In this document: piece by piece, positions 1-12,984 of the stretch
How the letters are laid out: each line of letters opens with the position of its first letter
How positions within the stretch are numbered: the stretch's first letter is position 1
Origin: Nereocystis luetkeana
Lineage: Eukaryota > Sar > Phaeophyceae > Laminariales > Laminariaceae
Assembly (NCBI GenBank): GCA_031213475.1
Contig: JARUPZ010000011.1
Span: 248,001-312,000 of the forward strand
Length of the DNA stretch: 64,000 nucleotides
Direction: 5' to 3'
Notes under the pieces: generated by a model
The model's database searches: none
What the model was told of the DNA's origin: nothing
What the model saw: the letters and a program-made list of their open reading frames with translations, nothing else
Position numbers and translations under genes: made by a program

Positions 1-1235
1 TTGTTGTCACGAGAATCTCGCGCAGCCGGTGATTGTTAACTCTCGACTGTTTGTGCGCGTTTGTGGATCGTGATCATTGGTTGCTGTTCGGTCATAAGAT
101 AGAAAATAGGATCCAGCACGTTACTGCCGTCGTCTACGAGTGCTGCTGTCGAGAGTTGAATTCAGGGGGAATCATAGTGGAACCAGGAATCATCATGCAA
201 AACAATGAATTTACACAACTAACTGCAGCTAGCCAACAGAAAAATAAACGGAAGTTAATCCAAGACAACAGGTAGCATCAACAGCATCTGGGGATGAAAT
301 ATATATGCCCACGGATCTGTTGTAGATGTGCACTCCACGCTCCATCCTCTGAGCATGCGGCGCCTGGAGCATTTGGGGGTTGTCAACAGCTTGGTGTGGC
401 AGCAGAAAGAGAGCGAGAGGGGGAGAGAGAGAAAGATAGGGAGAAAGATACATACCCTGCCAGCGTATCCGATGTGTACTGCACCTGGTGCCGGTGCTGG
501 TAGGTGGTTCAAAGGGTGGGTTCACACAGCAGTGAAACCACACGAGAAACCAGCAGAGCACGACCGGAAATATCAAGCCATCCGCTCGTGTCCGCGACAA
601 TGGACTGAAATAGTTTTCTCACCGCCATGTCAAAGCACCAAGAGGTCGAAAAACCCTACTCTTTTCTACACGATTCGCGGAGTGTTTGTTTGTTCTATTC
701 ATGTCCCCTTTTATCTGGGACGGGAGAGGGAAAGGATTGCGCACGTGCCTGCTCCCCGCACCCTGCGACCCCCGCAACATATACCTGGGCCAAAACCGAG
801 AGGTTTGCTAGACTCTCAAGCTACAACTGCGTGCTGCTTGGTGCCGTTTAGATGAATCCCGCTATGACCCTATGATCTGTGATATCTATGTGTTGATGCG
901 ACCAACGATCAACTAACTGTTGTTTGCATTGAAGTAAAGCTCTATAGACGGCTGTGGTGTGTGATGTGCTTTCGCTGCGAAGCTTTCATACACAACCGCG
1001 GCCGGCCGTAAGTACGACTGACACAGAAACACCGAAAGAGATCTCAATACTTGGAGCGAATCCCCCCACTTCCCGAAGGGCAGCCTTGTGTGTCTGGTAG
1101 TGTTTTTGTAAAATGGCGATCCAATCGATGGTCTCAAATTTGGCACAAGTAATGGCACCATCGATGATATCGAAATGTCTCGGAATTTGTTTCGCAACGA
1201 GGTCGGTTCTTGTTTTCGCCCCCAAAACCTCGTGA
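1..1235. other. No convincing gene; GA-rich tract
   Basis: Short overlapping open frames occur on both strands, but none shows a recognisable domain, a good start context or a consistent frame. A purine-rich GA tract lies at about 405-455. I see no gene here. Confidence 0.4.
1093..1225 (+). repeat. Copy of interspersed repeat family A
   Basis: The segment aligns in the same orientation with 14,281-14,420. Both carry an AATGG(C/T)GATCCAATCGA block, a CCATCGA(T/C)GATAT block and an AATGTCTCGGA block in the same order and spacing. Further copies lie at 14.5 kb and, inverted, at 37.5-38.0 kb. This looks like an old non-autonomous transposon; no coding capacity is visible. Confidence 0.6.
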
Positions 1236-1605
1236 GCTTTACGACTTGGTCGCGACTGCCACTATCACGTCGGCCCCGGCTGGCGCCTGCCTGCTGAACC
1301 GCGAGCTTGAAGCAACGCGGCTTTGGTCTGGCGCATTCTAGACCTCCGGTTCCATGCTACCCTCCGGGCGTTGGAGCACTGTGTTCTTCTCCTCGAAGCA
1401 TCCGAGGTGGAGGGGCTTGGAGAGGCGCTGCGAGTCCGTTAGATTACGGTGCAGGTGCTGCGGGAACGTAGGGACCGGCGTTACAAACCGAGACGGCCGA
1501 GATCGCCGGTGGGGCGAAAGCTGGTCCAAGTGGGGCCCGCACGTCCAGCCGCCGACCATGGAACCAAGGAGCAAAGATGATCAGGATCTGATCGGACTCA
1601 CTACA
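1236..1605 (+). other. GC-rich coding-like block, probably a decayed fragment
   Basis: Base composition rises sharply compared with the flanks. Two successive plus-strand frames look protein-like. One, ending near 1,440, is helical and rich in Leu, Glu and Ala (reads EHCVLLLEASEVEGLGEALR). The next, ending at about 1,580, is basic (includes LRERRDRRYKPRRP). They are in different frames and separated by a stop, so this is either a frameshifted relic or two exons. The basic, Arg/Pro-rich style recalls the tails of retroelement polyproteins, but I do not recognise a family. A longer 169-residue open frame over 1,354-1,863 runs into the minisatellite and is probably a shadow. Confidence 0.3.
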
Positions 1606-1715
1606 ACCACGTACCCCCCAGAGGTACGAGTGTGTGTGGCGCTTACTCGCGTGTACGAGCTTGGGTTGTATAGCGCCGCTGTGCCCGCTGGCCGTAGAGC
1701 CGACAACAATAAAAA

Positions 1716-4700
1716 ATATTGGTATCGGAGATTGGGTACATTGTTACACATATTGGTATTGGAGATTGTGTGGGGTGGAGCGTATTATGCTGCAGGGTTT
1801 GATACTCCTATGCCCTCTCACTCGCCGCTAATTGACATGCGTACGGGGAGGGTTCTGGAATGACCCGATACGACGGTATGTGCTCTCGCTGTTGTCAGTG
1901 AAGTCCAGTGCCGGATGGCAATGTTCCTGGCCCGGTGGTGCTCTCGCATTCACAGCTCTCTCTCGATACTGCTGAATTTTCACTCTCGTGTTAGGCACGA
2001 GGCCGCGGTTTGGCACGGCTCTCTGTCTCACTCACTGATATCTTCCCTCTCGTTTTGACTGCAGGGGAGTGTATCACGATATGATGTCGGATAAGACTGT
2101 GCCCGTTTACTCGCTGCCCACTCTCGATACTGGGGCATTCTCTCTCGTTTTGACGGGGAAGTGGGGGTATGAGGCTACGGGGTCGGATATGGCTGTGATT
2201 TTTCACTCACTGCTCTCTCTCGATACTGCTGTCACTTCCCTGCCGTTTTGAATGGGGAGCTACGGTCCGGTACGGTCTGGTACGGCTGCGGCCTCTTGCA
2301 CACTGCAACCTGACGAGTTGCTCGATGCCCTCTCGATACCGCTGTATGGTCCCTCGGGTTTGGTTGTGGAGGGGCGTGCGTGATGCTTCCGTTATAGGTA
2401 CGGGTGGGCCCTAGCACCCACTGCTATCTCTCGATACGGAGATTGTCCGGGGTGGAGCGTATTATGCTACAGTGTTCGATACTGCTATTTCCTTCCACTC
2501 GTTGCTTCGAGGCCGCGGTTTGGCACGGCTCTGCAGCACTGCTCTCCTCCCTCTCGCTTTGAATGCAGGGGAGTCTATCATGATATGGGGTCGGATAAGA
2601 CTGTGCCCGTTCACTCACTGCCCACTCTCGATACTGCGGTATTCTCTCTCGTTTTGACGGGGGAGTGGGGTGTATGATGTTACGGGGTCGGATACGGCTG
2701 TGAGTTTGTCACTCACTGCTCTCTGTCTATACTGCTGTATTCTCCCTGCCGTGTTAGCGGTGGAGTGGCCAATCTGAGGCTACGGTCGGGTACGGCCTTC
2801 ACGGCTCTCCTCCGATACTGCTGCATTTTCCATGTCGTACTGGGTACAGCACGAGGCCACGACTTGGCTTTAACGCAGGAGGGGAGCGTCTGGTACTGTT
2901 GTGTCTCGCTACTCCCTCCCGATACTGCCGTATTCTCTCGTACTGTAGGGCCGGCTCCTCTGTTGCTGGTTTCTTTCATTTGACGGTGGAGTGGTGGGTA
3001 TGATCCTACGGGATCGGGTATTGTTGTGCCCCCTCACTCCCCTTTGATACTGCTGTAGTCTCTTTCGATGCTGCTGTATTCACTGAGGGTATGATCCTAC
3101 GGGGTCTGGGGTTGCTGTGCTCCGTTCCTTCCTCTTGACGCGGCTGCACTCTCTCATCTTGACTTGACTGTGAAGTCCAGGGTATAGTCCTATGGGGTCT
3201 GGTACTCATGTGCCCCCTCACTTCCTCTTGCTGATACTGCTGATTTTTTTCGTTTTGACGTTGGAGTGGAGGATATGGTCCAAACGGGTCTGGTACTGCT
3301 GTGCCCCCTGCCTCCCTCTTGATACTGCTGTATTCTCTCTTTTTGACGGTGGAGTGGAGAGTATGGGCCTACGGGGTCAGGTACTGCTGTGCCCCCTCCC
3401 TCGCTAATGATACTTCTATATTCTCTCGTTCTGACCGTGGAGGGGAGGGTATGGTCCTTCCCTGTTGATACTGCTGCATTCCCAAGATTTGACGGTAGCG
3501 AGGAGGTACGGTCCTACGGGGTCTAGTACGGTCGTACCCCCTCATATCTCCTCGATATAACGGTATTCTCTCGTTGGACGGTCTAGCGGAGGGTATGGTC
3601 CTACGGGTTCTGGTACTGTTGTGCCCCCTCACTCCTTTTTGATACTGCTGTATTTTCTTGTTCCGGCGGTGGGGTGGAGGGAATGGTCTTGAGGGTCTAG
3701 TAGTGCTGTGCCCTCTCCCTCCCTCTTGATACTGCTGATTCACTCGATTTGACGGCAGAGGAGAGGGTATGATCCTACGGGGTCTGTTACAGCGGTGCCC
3801 CCTCCTCCTGCTCGACACCGCTGTACTTTCTCCACTTGACGGTACACTAAGGGTATGGTCCTACGGGGTCTGGTACTGCTGTGCCCCCTCACTCCCCCTT
3901 GATACTGCTGTATTCTCTCGTTTCAACGGTAGACTAAACGGTATGGTCCTACGGGGTCTGGTACTGATGTGCCCCCTCTTTCCCTCTTGACTCTGATGTA
4001 GTCACTCTTTTCAACGCTGGAGTAGAGTGTATGGTAGTACAGGGTCTGGTACTACTGTGCCCCCTCCTGCGCTCTTGACACTGCAGTATTTTATCGTTTT
4101 GACGGTGTAGGGGGAGGTATGATCCTACGGGGTCTGATATTATTGTGCTCTCTTCCTTCCTCGTGCTACGGCTGTATTCCTTTTGACGGTGGAGTCGAGG
4201 GTATGATCCTACGGGGTCTGGTGCTGCTGTGCCCCCTCCCTCCCTCTTGATACTGATGATCTAGCTCCTTGGACGGTGGAGTTGAGGGTATGGTCCTACG
4301 GGGTCTGGTACTCTTGTGCCCCATCGTTCCTCTTGATACTGTTGCATTTTTTCGTATTGACGGTGGAGACGAGGGTATAGTTCTACGGGGTCTGGTACTC
4401 CTGTGCCCCCTGTCTTCCTCTTGATACTGCTGATTCACTCGATTTGAAGGTGGAATAGAGAGTATGACCCTACGGGGTCTGGTACTATTGTGCCCCCTCA
4501 CTCTTCCTCGATACGGCTGTAATAACCTTTTCTTGTTCTGACTGTGGAGGGGAGGGAATGACCCTACGGGGTCTGGGGTTGCTGTGCTCCGTTCCTCCCT
4601 CTTGACGCGGCTGCACTCTCTCATCTTGACTTGACTGTGAAGTCCAGGGTATAGTCCTATGGGGTCTGGTACTCATGTGCCCCCTTACTTCCTCTTGCTG

Positions 4701-7700
4701 ATACTGCTGATTTTTTTCGTTTTGACGTTGGAGTGGAGGATATGGTCCAAACGGGTCTGGTACTGCTGTGCCCCCTGCCTCCCTCTTGATACTGCTGTAT
4801 TCTCTCTTTTTGACGGTGGAGTGGAGAGTATGGGCTTACGGGGTCAGGTACTGCTGTGCCCCCTCCCTCGCTAATGATACTTCTATATTCTCTCGTTCTG
4901 ACGGTGGAGGGGAGGGTATGGTCCTTCCCTGTTGATACTGCTGCATTCCCAAGATTTGACGGTAGCGAGGAGGTACGGTCCTACGGGGTCTAGTACGGTC
5001 GTACCCCCTCATATCTCCTCGATATAACGGTATTCTCTCGTTGGACGGTCTAGCGGAGGGTATGGTCCTACGGGTTCTGGTACTGTTGTGCCCCCTCACT
5101 CCTTTTTGATACTGCTGTATTTTCTTGTTCCGGCGGTGGGGTGGAGGGAATGGTCTTGAGGGTCTAGTAGTGCTGTGCCCTCTCCCTCCCTCTTGATACT
5201 GCTGATTCACTCGATTTGACGGCAGAGGAGAGGGTATGATCCTACGGGGTCTGTTACAGCGGTGCCCCCTCCTCCTGCTCGACACCGCTGTACTTTCTCC
5301 ACTTGACGGTACACTAAGGGTATGGTCCTACGGGGTCTGGTACTGCTGTGCCCCCTCACTCCCCCTTGATACTGCTGTATTCTCTCGTTTCAACGGTAGA
5401 CTAAACGGTATGGTCCTACGGGGTCTGGTACTGATGTGCCCCCTCTTTCCCTCTTGACTCTGATGTAGTCACTCTTTTCAACGCTGGAGTAGAGTGTATG
5501 GTAGTACAGGGTCTGGTACTACTGTGCCCCCTCCTGCGCTCTTGACACTGCAGTATTTTATCGTTTTGACGGTGTAGGGGGAGGTATGATCCTACGGGGT
5601 CTGATATTATTGTGCTCTCTTCCTTCCTCGTGCTACGGCTGTATTCCTTTTGACGGTGGAGTCGAGGGTATGATCCTACGGGGTCTGGTGCTGCTGTGCC
5701 CCCTCCCTCCCTCTTGATACTGATGATCTAGCTCCTTGGACGGTGGAGTTGAGGGTATGGTCCTACGGGGTCTGGTACTCTTGTGCCCCATCGTTCCTCT
5801 TGATACTGTTGCATTTTTTCGTATTGACGGTGGAGACGAGGGTATAGTTCTACGGGGTCTGGTACTCCTGTGCCCCCTGTCTTCCTCTTGATACTGCTGA
5901 TTCACTCGATTTGAAGGTGGAATAGAGAGTATGACCCTACGGGGTCTGGTACTGTTGTGCCCCCTCACTCTTCCTCGATACGGCTGTAATAACCTTTTCT
6001 TGTTCTGACTGTGGAGGGGAGGGAATGACCCTACGGGGTCTGGTACTCTTGTGCCCTCTCAATCCCTCTCTATACTTTTGTATTCGCTTGTTTTGACGGT
6101 GGGGGGGAGGGTATGTCTCTAAGAGACCTGGTACTAGTGTGCCCCCTCTCCCACTTTCGAAACAGCTCCATTCTCGTGTTTGTACGACGGAGTGAAGAGT
6201 TTGATGTCACCGGGTCTGGTACGGTTGTACCCCCTCACTCTTTCTCGGTAATGCTGTATTCTCGTGCTTTGACGTCGGGGTGAATCCGCTCTTCGCGTTT
6301 TGACGTAACAGTGGAGGGTGTGACCCTACGGGGTCTTGAAATCTTGTGCCCCCTCACTCCCTCTCGAGACTGCTGTACTCTTTCCTTTGGACGGTGACCT
6401 GGAGGGTAAGGCTCTATGCTGTCTATTACGGTACTGTTCGCTGACTTCCATTCGACACTGCTTTATTATTTTGTTCTGACGGTGGAAGGGAGGGTATGAC
6501 GCTGCGGGGTCCGATATTGTTGTGCCCCTTCACCCTCTCTCGTTTTGACGGTAGAGGGGAGAGTATGACCTTACGGAGTCTGGTATGGTAGTGCGCACTC
6601 ACTCTCCCCAGATACTACTGAATTTTCTCGTTCGACCGTGGAGTGGGGGGTATCACCCTACGGCATCTAGTACGGCTATGGCTCCTCACTGCATTTCGAT
6701 CCTGCTGTATTCTCTCGTATTGACGGTGGAATGGAGGGTATGTCGCTACGGGGTCCGGTACGGTTGTGCCCCCTCACTACCTCCTGAGACTGCTGTATTA
6801 TTTCCTTCGGACAGTGGCGTGGAGGGTATGGCCCTACACGGTCTGGTACGGTCGTGTTCCCTGACTTCCCCTCAATACTGCTGTATTCTCTCGGTCGGAC
6901 GGTGGAGGGGAGGGTATGACTCTGCGGTGTCCGGTATTGTTGTAGCCCTTCACCCTCTATCGTTTTGACGGTAGAGGGGAGAGTATGACCCTACGGGGTC
7001 TGGTTCGGTAGTCCACATTCACTCACCCCCGACACTACTGAATTTCTCGTTTGACGGTGGAGTCAAGGGTATCACCCAAAGGCGTCTGGTACGGTTGTGG
7101 CCGCTCACTGCCTTTCGATATCGCTATGTTCTCTCGCATTGACGGTGGAATGGAGGGTATGACGCTACGGGGTCTGGTACGGTTGTACTCCTTTAGTCTC
7201 TTGCAATACTGCTGTGTTCTCGCGTTTTGACGATGGAGTAGACGGTGGGACCCTAGGGTGTCTAGTACGGTGGTGCCCCTTCAGCGCCGCTCGATACTGC
7301 TGTACTCTCTTGTTTTAAGGTGGAGTAGAGGGTATGACCCTACGGGGTCTGGTACGTGTGTGCCCCTTTACTCCTCCATACCACCGTATTCTCTAATGTT
7401 GACGGTGGAATAGACGGTATGACCCTACGGCGTCTGGTATGGTTGTGCTCCCTCACTCTATTTCGATACTGCGGTGTTATCGCGTTTTGATTATAGGGTT
7501 ACTACTGCATTCTCTTGGTTTGACGATGGAGTGGACGGTACGACCTTAGGGGTTCTGGGACGGTGCTTCCGACTCACCCCCTTTCGATCCTGCTGTATTT
7601 TTTTGTTTTGAGGGTGTAGTGGAGGGTATGACCCTACGCAGTCTGGTACGGTTGTGCCCCCTCACCCCCTCTCGATACTGCCGTATTATCGCATTATGAC

Positions 7701-10380
7701 GTTGGGGTAACTGCTTGATTTTCACGTTTTAACGGTGGAGTGGAGGATATGACAGGTACGGGGTCTGGTACGGTTGGGCCCCCTTACTCTGTTTCGATAC
7801 TGCTGTGTTCTCGCGTTTGAACGATGGGGTGATTACAGTTTTATTTTGTTTAGACGGTGGAGTGGAGGGTGTGGCCCTTCACGGTCTGATACGATTGTCC
7901 CCCCTCACCCCCTCCCGATCTGCCCAATTATGTCGTTCTGAAGGTGGAGGGGAGGGTACGAAACCTACGGGGTCTGGTACTGTTGTTCCCCTTCCCTCCC
8001 ATTCGTTTTGACAGTCGAAGGGAGGGTATGACCCTACGAGATTTGGTACGGTGGTGTACCCTCGCTACTCCTCGATACTGCTTCTCATTTGACGGGGGAG
8101 TGGAGGGTATTAACCTACATGGTTTGGTACGGTTGTGCCCCCTCACTCCATCTCGATATTACTGTACTCTGTCGGGTTGACGAAGGAATGGAGGGTATGA
8201 TACTGCGGGGTCTGGTGCGGTTTTGCCTCTTCGCTCTCTTTCGATACTGCTGTGTTCTCGATTTTCAACGATGGCGTTACTGCTCTATCTTGTTCTGACG
8301 GTGGAGTGGACGGTATGACCCTAGGGGATCTGGTACGGTGGGGCTCCTTCACCCCCTATCGATATTGCTGTATCTTCTTGTTTTGACGGTGGAGTGGAGG
8401 GTATGACCCTGCAGGGTCTTGTACGGTTGTACCCCCTCACTGCTTCTCGATACTGTCGTACTCTCGCATTTTGACGTTGTGTTTACTACTCGATTTCCTC
8501 GTTTCGACGGTCGCGTGAAGGTTACGACCCTACTGAGCCTGGTACTGTTGTGTCCCCCCACTCCCTGTCGAAACTGCTGTATACTTTCCTTTGGACGGTG
8601 AAGGGGGAGGTATGACCCTACGCGGCCTGTTAGGGTTGTGCCGCCTCATACCCTCTCGATATCGCTGTATTCTTTTGTTTTGACGGTGGAGGAGAGGGTA
8701 TGACACGACGGGGTCTGGTACGGTAGTGCGCCCTCACTTCCCCTCGATACCGCTGTATGTTCTCGTTTGACGGTTGTGTGGTGGGTATCACCTTGCGGAA
8801 TCTGGTACGTTTGTGCCCCCCCACTCCCTCTCGCTACTGCTGTGTTCTCTCGTGTTGACGGCGGAATGGAGGGTATGACCCTACCGGGTCTGGTACGGTT
8901 GACCCCCTCACTCTGTTTCGATACTACTGCGGTCTCGCGTTTGACGATGACGTTACTCCTGTATTCCCTTGCTTTGACGGTGGAGTGGACGGGTTAACCT
9001 CAGGGGTCTGGTACGGTTGTGCCCCCTCACTTTCGTTCGATGCGGCAGTGTCCTCGCGTTTGGACGATGAGGTTACTCCCGTATTCTCTTGTTTTGATCG
9101 TGGAGGCGGGGGGATGATTTCAGGGCCTCTGGTACGGTGGTGCCCCCTCACCCCCTCTCGATACTGCTGTATTCTCTCGGTTTTTGATGGTGGAGTGGAG
9201 GGTATGACTCTAACCTTACGAGGTCAGGAACGGTAGCGCCCCCTCACTCCTTCTCGATACTGCCGCATTATCGCGTTTTGACTTTGTGGTTACTGCTCGA
9301 GTTTCTCATTTTGACGGTGGAGTGGAAGGTATGACCCTATGGGGTCTGGTACTGTTGTGCTCCCTCACATCCTCTCGAGACTGCTGTATTCCTTCGTTTG
9401 GACGGTGGCGTGGAGGGTATGCCCCTACGCGGTCTGGTACGGTTGTGCTCTCTCACTCCCTCGCGATTACTGATGGACTCTCTTGTTCTGCCGGCGGAGA
9501 GGAGGGTATGACCCTTCGGGGTCTGGTACGGTAGTGCGCCCTCACTCCCCCTCGATACTGCTGTATTCTCTCTTTTGCGAAGGAGTGGAGGGTATCGCCA
9601 TGCGGGGTCTGGTACGGTTGTGATTCCTCACCCCCTCTCGATACTGCTGTATTCTCTAGTGTTGACGGAGGGATGGAGGGGATGACCGCACGGGATCTGG
9701 TACGGTTGTGCCTCCTCACGCTCTTTCGATTTGCTGTGTTCTCACGTTTTTGACGATGGGGTTACTGCTATACCAGGTACTCGTTTTGACGGTGGAGTGG
9801 ACGGTATGACCCTAAGGGGTCTGGTACGGTGGTGCCCCCTCAGTCCCTCTCGCTAATACGATATTCTCTTCTTTTGACGGTGGAGTGGAGGGTATGCCCC
9901 TGTGAGGTCTGGTACGGGAGTGCCCCCTCACTCCGTCTCGATACCCTCCCTCTCGATACCGCTGCTTCTCCCCTTTAGACTGTCGAGTGGAGGGTATGAC
10001 AGCTGTTACTTGTTTACAGTGAGGTGGACTGTACAATGCTGCAGAGTCTGGTACTGCGGTGTCCCCTCACTCACGGCTCGCTGGATACGGGGGTACCCTC
10101 TCGTTTTGGTACTCGTATACGCGTCGATACTACGGTACCCCCTCTCATTGTGTATCTGAGCCGCGTGTATGACGGTTTGGTGATATATGGCAGAGCCATG
10201 GTTGTGTCATCGCCTTACCTCCCCTCCTCTTATACCGTGGTTGTGACCGTTATGCTACCTCGCTGCCACGATCGTTGCTTCGACTGTTGGGTTGAGGGTA
10301 TGATGTCGCGGCGCCTGGTACTGCGGTGTCCTTTCACTCTCGGCAACTATGGGTGCACCCGTGTCGATTCTTGTTCATAA
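1716..10380. repeat. Large minisatellite, about 87-90 bp unit, ~8.7 kb
   Basis: Degenerate tandem copies of one unit fill this interval. The recognisable core is GGTATGACCCTACGGGGTCT, followed by a TGCCCCCTCACTCC block, then CTCGATACTGCTGTATTCTC, then a TTGACGGTGGAGTGGAGG block. Unit starts at 4,201, 4,288, 4,375 and 4,462 are exactly 87 bp apart; later units run at about 88 bp. The first part (1.7-2.8 kb) is more diverged and shows a longer period of about 504 bp (compare 2,069 with 2,573). The last, weakest units run to about 10.38 kb and echo at 10,445-10,530. Because 87 is a multiple of three, long frames stay open on the minus strand. I treat these as by-products. Confidence 0.95.
3099..6033. 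repeat. Two near-identical 1,467-bp tandem copies inside the minisatellite
   Basis: Positions 3,099-4,566 are repeated at 4,567-6,033 with a constant offset of 1,467 bp. I noticed only about five single-base differences. Neighbouring 87-bp units within one copy differ far more than this. The duplication is therefore recent and spans about 17 units, as expected from unequal crossing-over, though an assembly artefact is also possible. Confidence 0.92.
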
Positions 10381-11840
10381 CCTTTCGTTTGTGTTCGGGC
10401 CGCGGGTTTGATGTTGCGCTGGGGTGTTGCATGGCCGCGGATGCGCTCACGCCTTACCTACCCCTTTCCCCGGGGTCATGACCGTCGTTTTCCCCGCTGC
10501 TACGATTGTTGATTTGGCATCTGTTCCAGCAAGTTATCGTGGGCATGTGGCGGACCTGGAGAACGTCTACAGGGGAGTATAATTGATACGATTTCGCGGA
10601 CACCTCGCGTGCGGCAGCCGCTCTCACCCACGACACGGGACTGTACTCCGAACGGGATATTTTGGAGCGGATGCTCACCCGGGAGCAGTTGTGCTCAGGC
10701 GCTTCGGCTGTCCTGCCATGACATTGGGGGTAACCTTGGGGGTGTTCACCGATAAACTTCCCAGCACGCGCGGCCTCACACTGAGACAAATCGATCAGGA
10801 CCTGACGGACGGACGTGCAATCTAGGACGCGCTGTGCGCTGGTTCTACTATTGGGACGGCGCCCCTCACGGCCGGCGCCCGGAGGCGGGGTTCCTGCGAC
10901 GCTCAATGCCAGTATTGACCTACAATCCTAAATTGATCTCTTCCTTCATGCCCGGCGTCGAAACAGCTGGTGTGAGACAGGGGCTACGATGTCCGTGTCG
11001 GTGCACGTAAATCAGGCGTTAGCGATCGTTTGGTGTGGCCGAAAACATGTCGTTTCTTGCGGTTATTTCATTTATGACTCCTTATTATATTCGGTACCCT
11101 GGTAGTTTTCATCGCACATCACTCAGGCGGTTGCGGCCACGGACTTGTCCTAGAAGCCCCGCCGTTTGACGGGTAGTTCGTGGGTTCAGGCCGGAGATTC
11201 TCGATCAGGCGGTGGCGACCGTTTGGGTTCGCCGCAAACGGGTAACGTTCTGGCATTCATTTAGCTCGACTCATGATTATATTTGTCTAATTTAGCACAT
11301 ATAAGTCAAGTCGCCGCGATTGAAAACTTCGGCATAGAAACTCCGTGGTCTGCCGGTTGATGCGCTGAACTCAAGGTAATATTCAGCTACGACGATATTT
11401 CGGACTTACGGTTGACTGTCGGCTCACCTGTGCCGAAAACGTCTCGAACAAGCGGTAGGCCTAGGCATATTTTCTGGGCCGGTACAGACGCAACTTTTTA
11501 TCCACAGTTTCGGTTACCGTACTAACGTACTCAGATTCCAAGGTAACTTTTTATCCACAGTTTCGGTGACTGTGTTAACATTCACGTAGATACGCACGGT
11601 TTTGCGTTGCCGGTGTCTGTGCAATCGTCATGTTTTCTCGACGTTCGTAAAGATACACAGCTTCGCCTCGACGCTTGCTCATATAGCATTACTTACGTTT
11701 CTCACAGGGTTGCCGAATTTTGCCCCCACGTTGAACCGATTACCTCAACAATGTATACACGCGCGTTTTGGCGGGTTCATAGAATGCGCTATACATTATT
11801 CCGTCTAGTTTAATATACGTATCCATACATCCTCTCCACC
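10381..11840. other. No supported gene between minisatellite and DIRS remnant
   Basis: The first 150 bp echo the end of the minisatellite: a GCCTTACCT-starting block at 10,205 recurs at about 10,452. Open frames of 80 (+) and 150 (-) residues overlap at 10,454-10,906. Neither matches a family I know, although this is where the missing 5' part of the DIRS element would be expected. The motif ATCCACAGTTTCGGT occurs twice, near 11,500 and 11,550. Otherwise I see nothing here. Confidence 0.35.
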
Positions 11841-11949
11841 ACGGTGAGCTGTAGGTGGTCGCCGAGGGTTGGCTCCAACGCCTCGATCGACGCAACGCAC
11901 ACGTGTCGCTTTCCACGGGCAGACTGTGCGCGAGCGTTGGCAGGCAGCG

Positions 11950-12960
11950 GGGGAGGCTACACACGTAGCGATATCGGTGACGTCCCTGTGCGGTCAGTTA
12001 CGATCGGCCAAGAAGTGCAACTTCCGGCCTACTGGGCAGCTGCAATATCCCGGGTTGTAGGGCGAATTTGACACCGCGACTTTCCGGGTTCCACAGAAGG
12101 AGCTAGATACGCTGCGGCAGCTCCTATAAGCAGCCCTATACGCGGGATGTCTGTCCTTCCGTACGCTTCAGCTCCACGCGAGCAAGCCCATGAGCATGAA
12201 CGTGGATCTTAGGCCGATATCGCTGTGGAAGCACTCTATGTTTGCGGTGCTCAGTGACTTAGAGATGTCAGGTTTGTGCATTGTCGACCTTACGCGAGAC
12301 TCCAGGGCTGATATGTTGGGGCAAATAAAAAAGTGTCGGAATTTGTCCGCTGCCTCAACAGATGGGCTGTGACAGCGTGCGCTACATTTCGCGGACGTCT
12401 CGACGCAAGGGTCGTCGAATGTGTCATCCGTCGTATGGCGTGGTGTCGTGAACACGACCTCGGGCACCTTCCCCGCGGGGGTGGGTGTTCCCGCTAGACT
12501 GGTTGTCGAAACGTATTTTCCAGAAGGAGATGTGGCCTCTACCATCTCCTTCGACAGTTTCGCACGCGACAACCCGGACGTGCTGCGACGAGACAAGTGC
12601 TCATACACGTGGACAACCCGCCAGTAGTGAGTGCTTTCAACCGTGGGCGTGCTAAGAACCGTGAGACGCACGCGTATCCGGTGCAGTTGTTCGAGCTATA
12701 AGTGGGGTACAGCGTTAGATTGCCGTCAAAGAGGTCGCCGACGTCCGAGGACGAGGTCATGGATGTCATCTCGCGGCCGTCTCTAAACGCTGTCACCTGT
12801 GTAGCCCCGGCATTGGTTCAAGCAGTTTGGGACGAAATATGCCCTTCTGAAGCAGACTTGGTGGCATGCATGGCGTCGATCCTGCGATCCCCATTCACGG
12901 GGAGACCAAGGTGTTGGCGCGCGACGTTTAGATCGTTCCGGGTACCATAGTCCCGGCCTT
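11950..12960 (+). pseudogene. DIRS-like reverse transcriptase 3' end and RNase H
   Basis: Recognisable pieces in order: VTSLCGQLRSAKKC (about 11,970-12,020); FRVPQKELDTLRQLL, then a stop, then LSFRTLQ (12,080-12,170); MSMNVDLRPISLWKHSMFAV (12,190-12,250); VVWRGVVNTTSG (about 12,430). The RNase H core follows, with HVDNPPVVSAFNRGRAKNRE at about 12,605-12,665. A further frame, 12,702-12,950, contains DVISRPS, the counterpart of the ADAISRPS end of RNase H. The HVDN aspartate is still present. At least three stops or frame changes interrupt the sequence. The protein would have copied the element's RNA and degraded the RNA-DNA hybrid. Confidence 0.78.
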
Positions 12961-12984
12961 CGGTTCTAGTTGGCCACCCCCAAT

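Noticed and set aside
3369-5968. Minus-strand frames of 149, 149, 152 and 111 codons rich in Arg and Pro (R-G-H-x-x-T-R-P-R-R repeats)
   Set aside because: They arise from the 87-bp minisatellite period being a multiple of three; neighbouring units shift frame and the frames have no start context or splice sites. Kept as a question in the findings, not as genes.
12168-12671. 167-residue minus-strand frame
   Set aside because: It is the antisense of the DIRS-like RT/RNase H remnant, which is recognisable on the plus strand.
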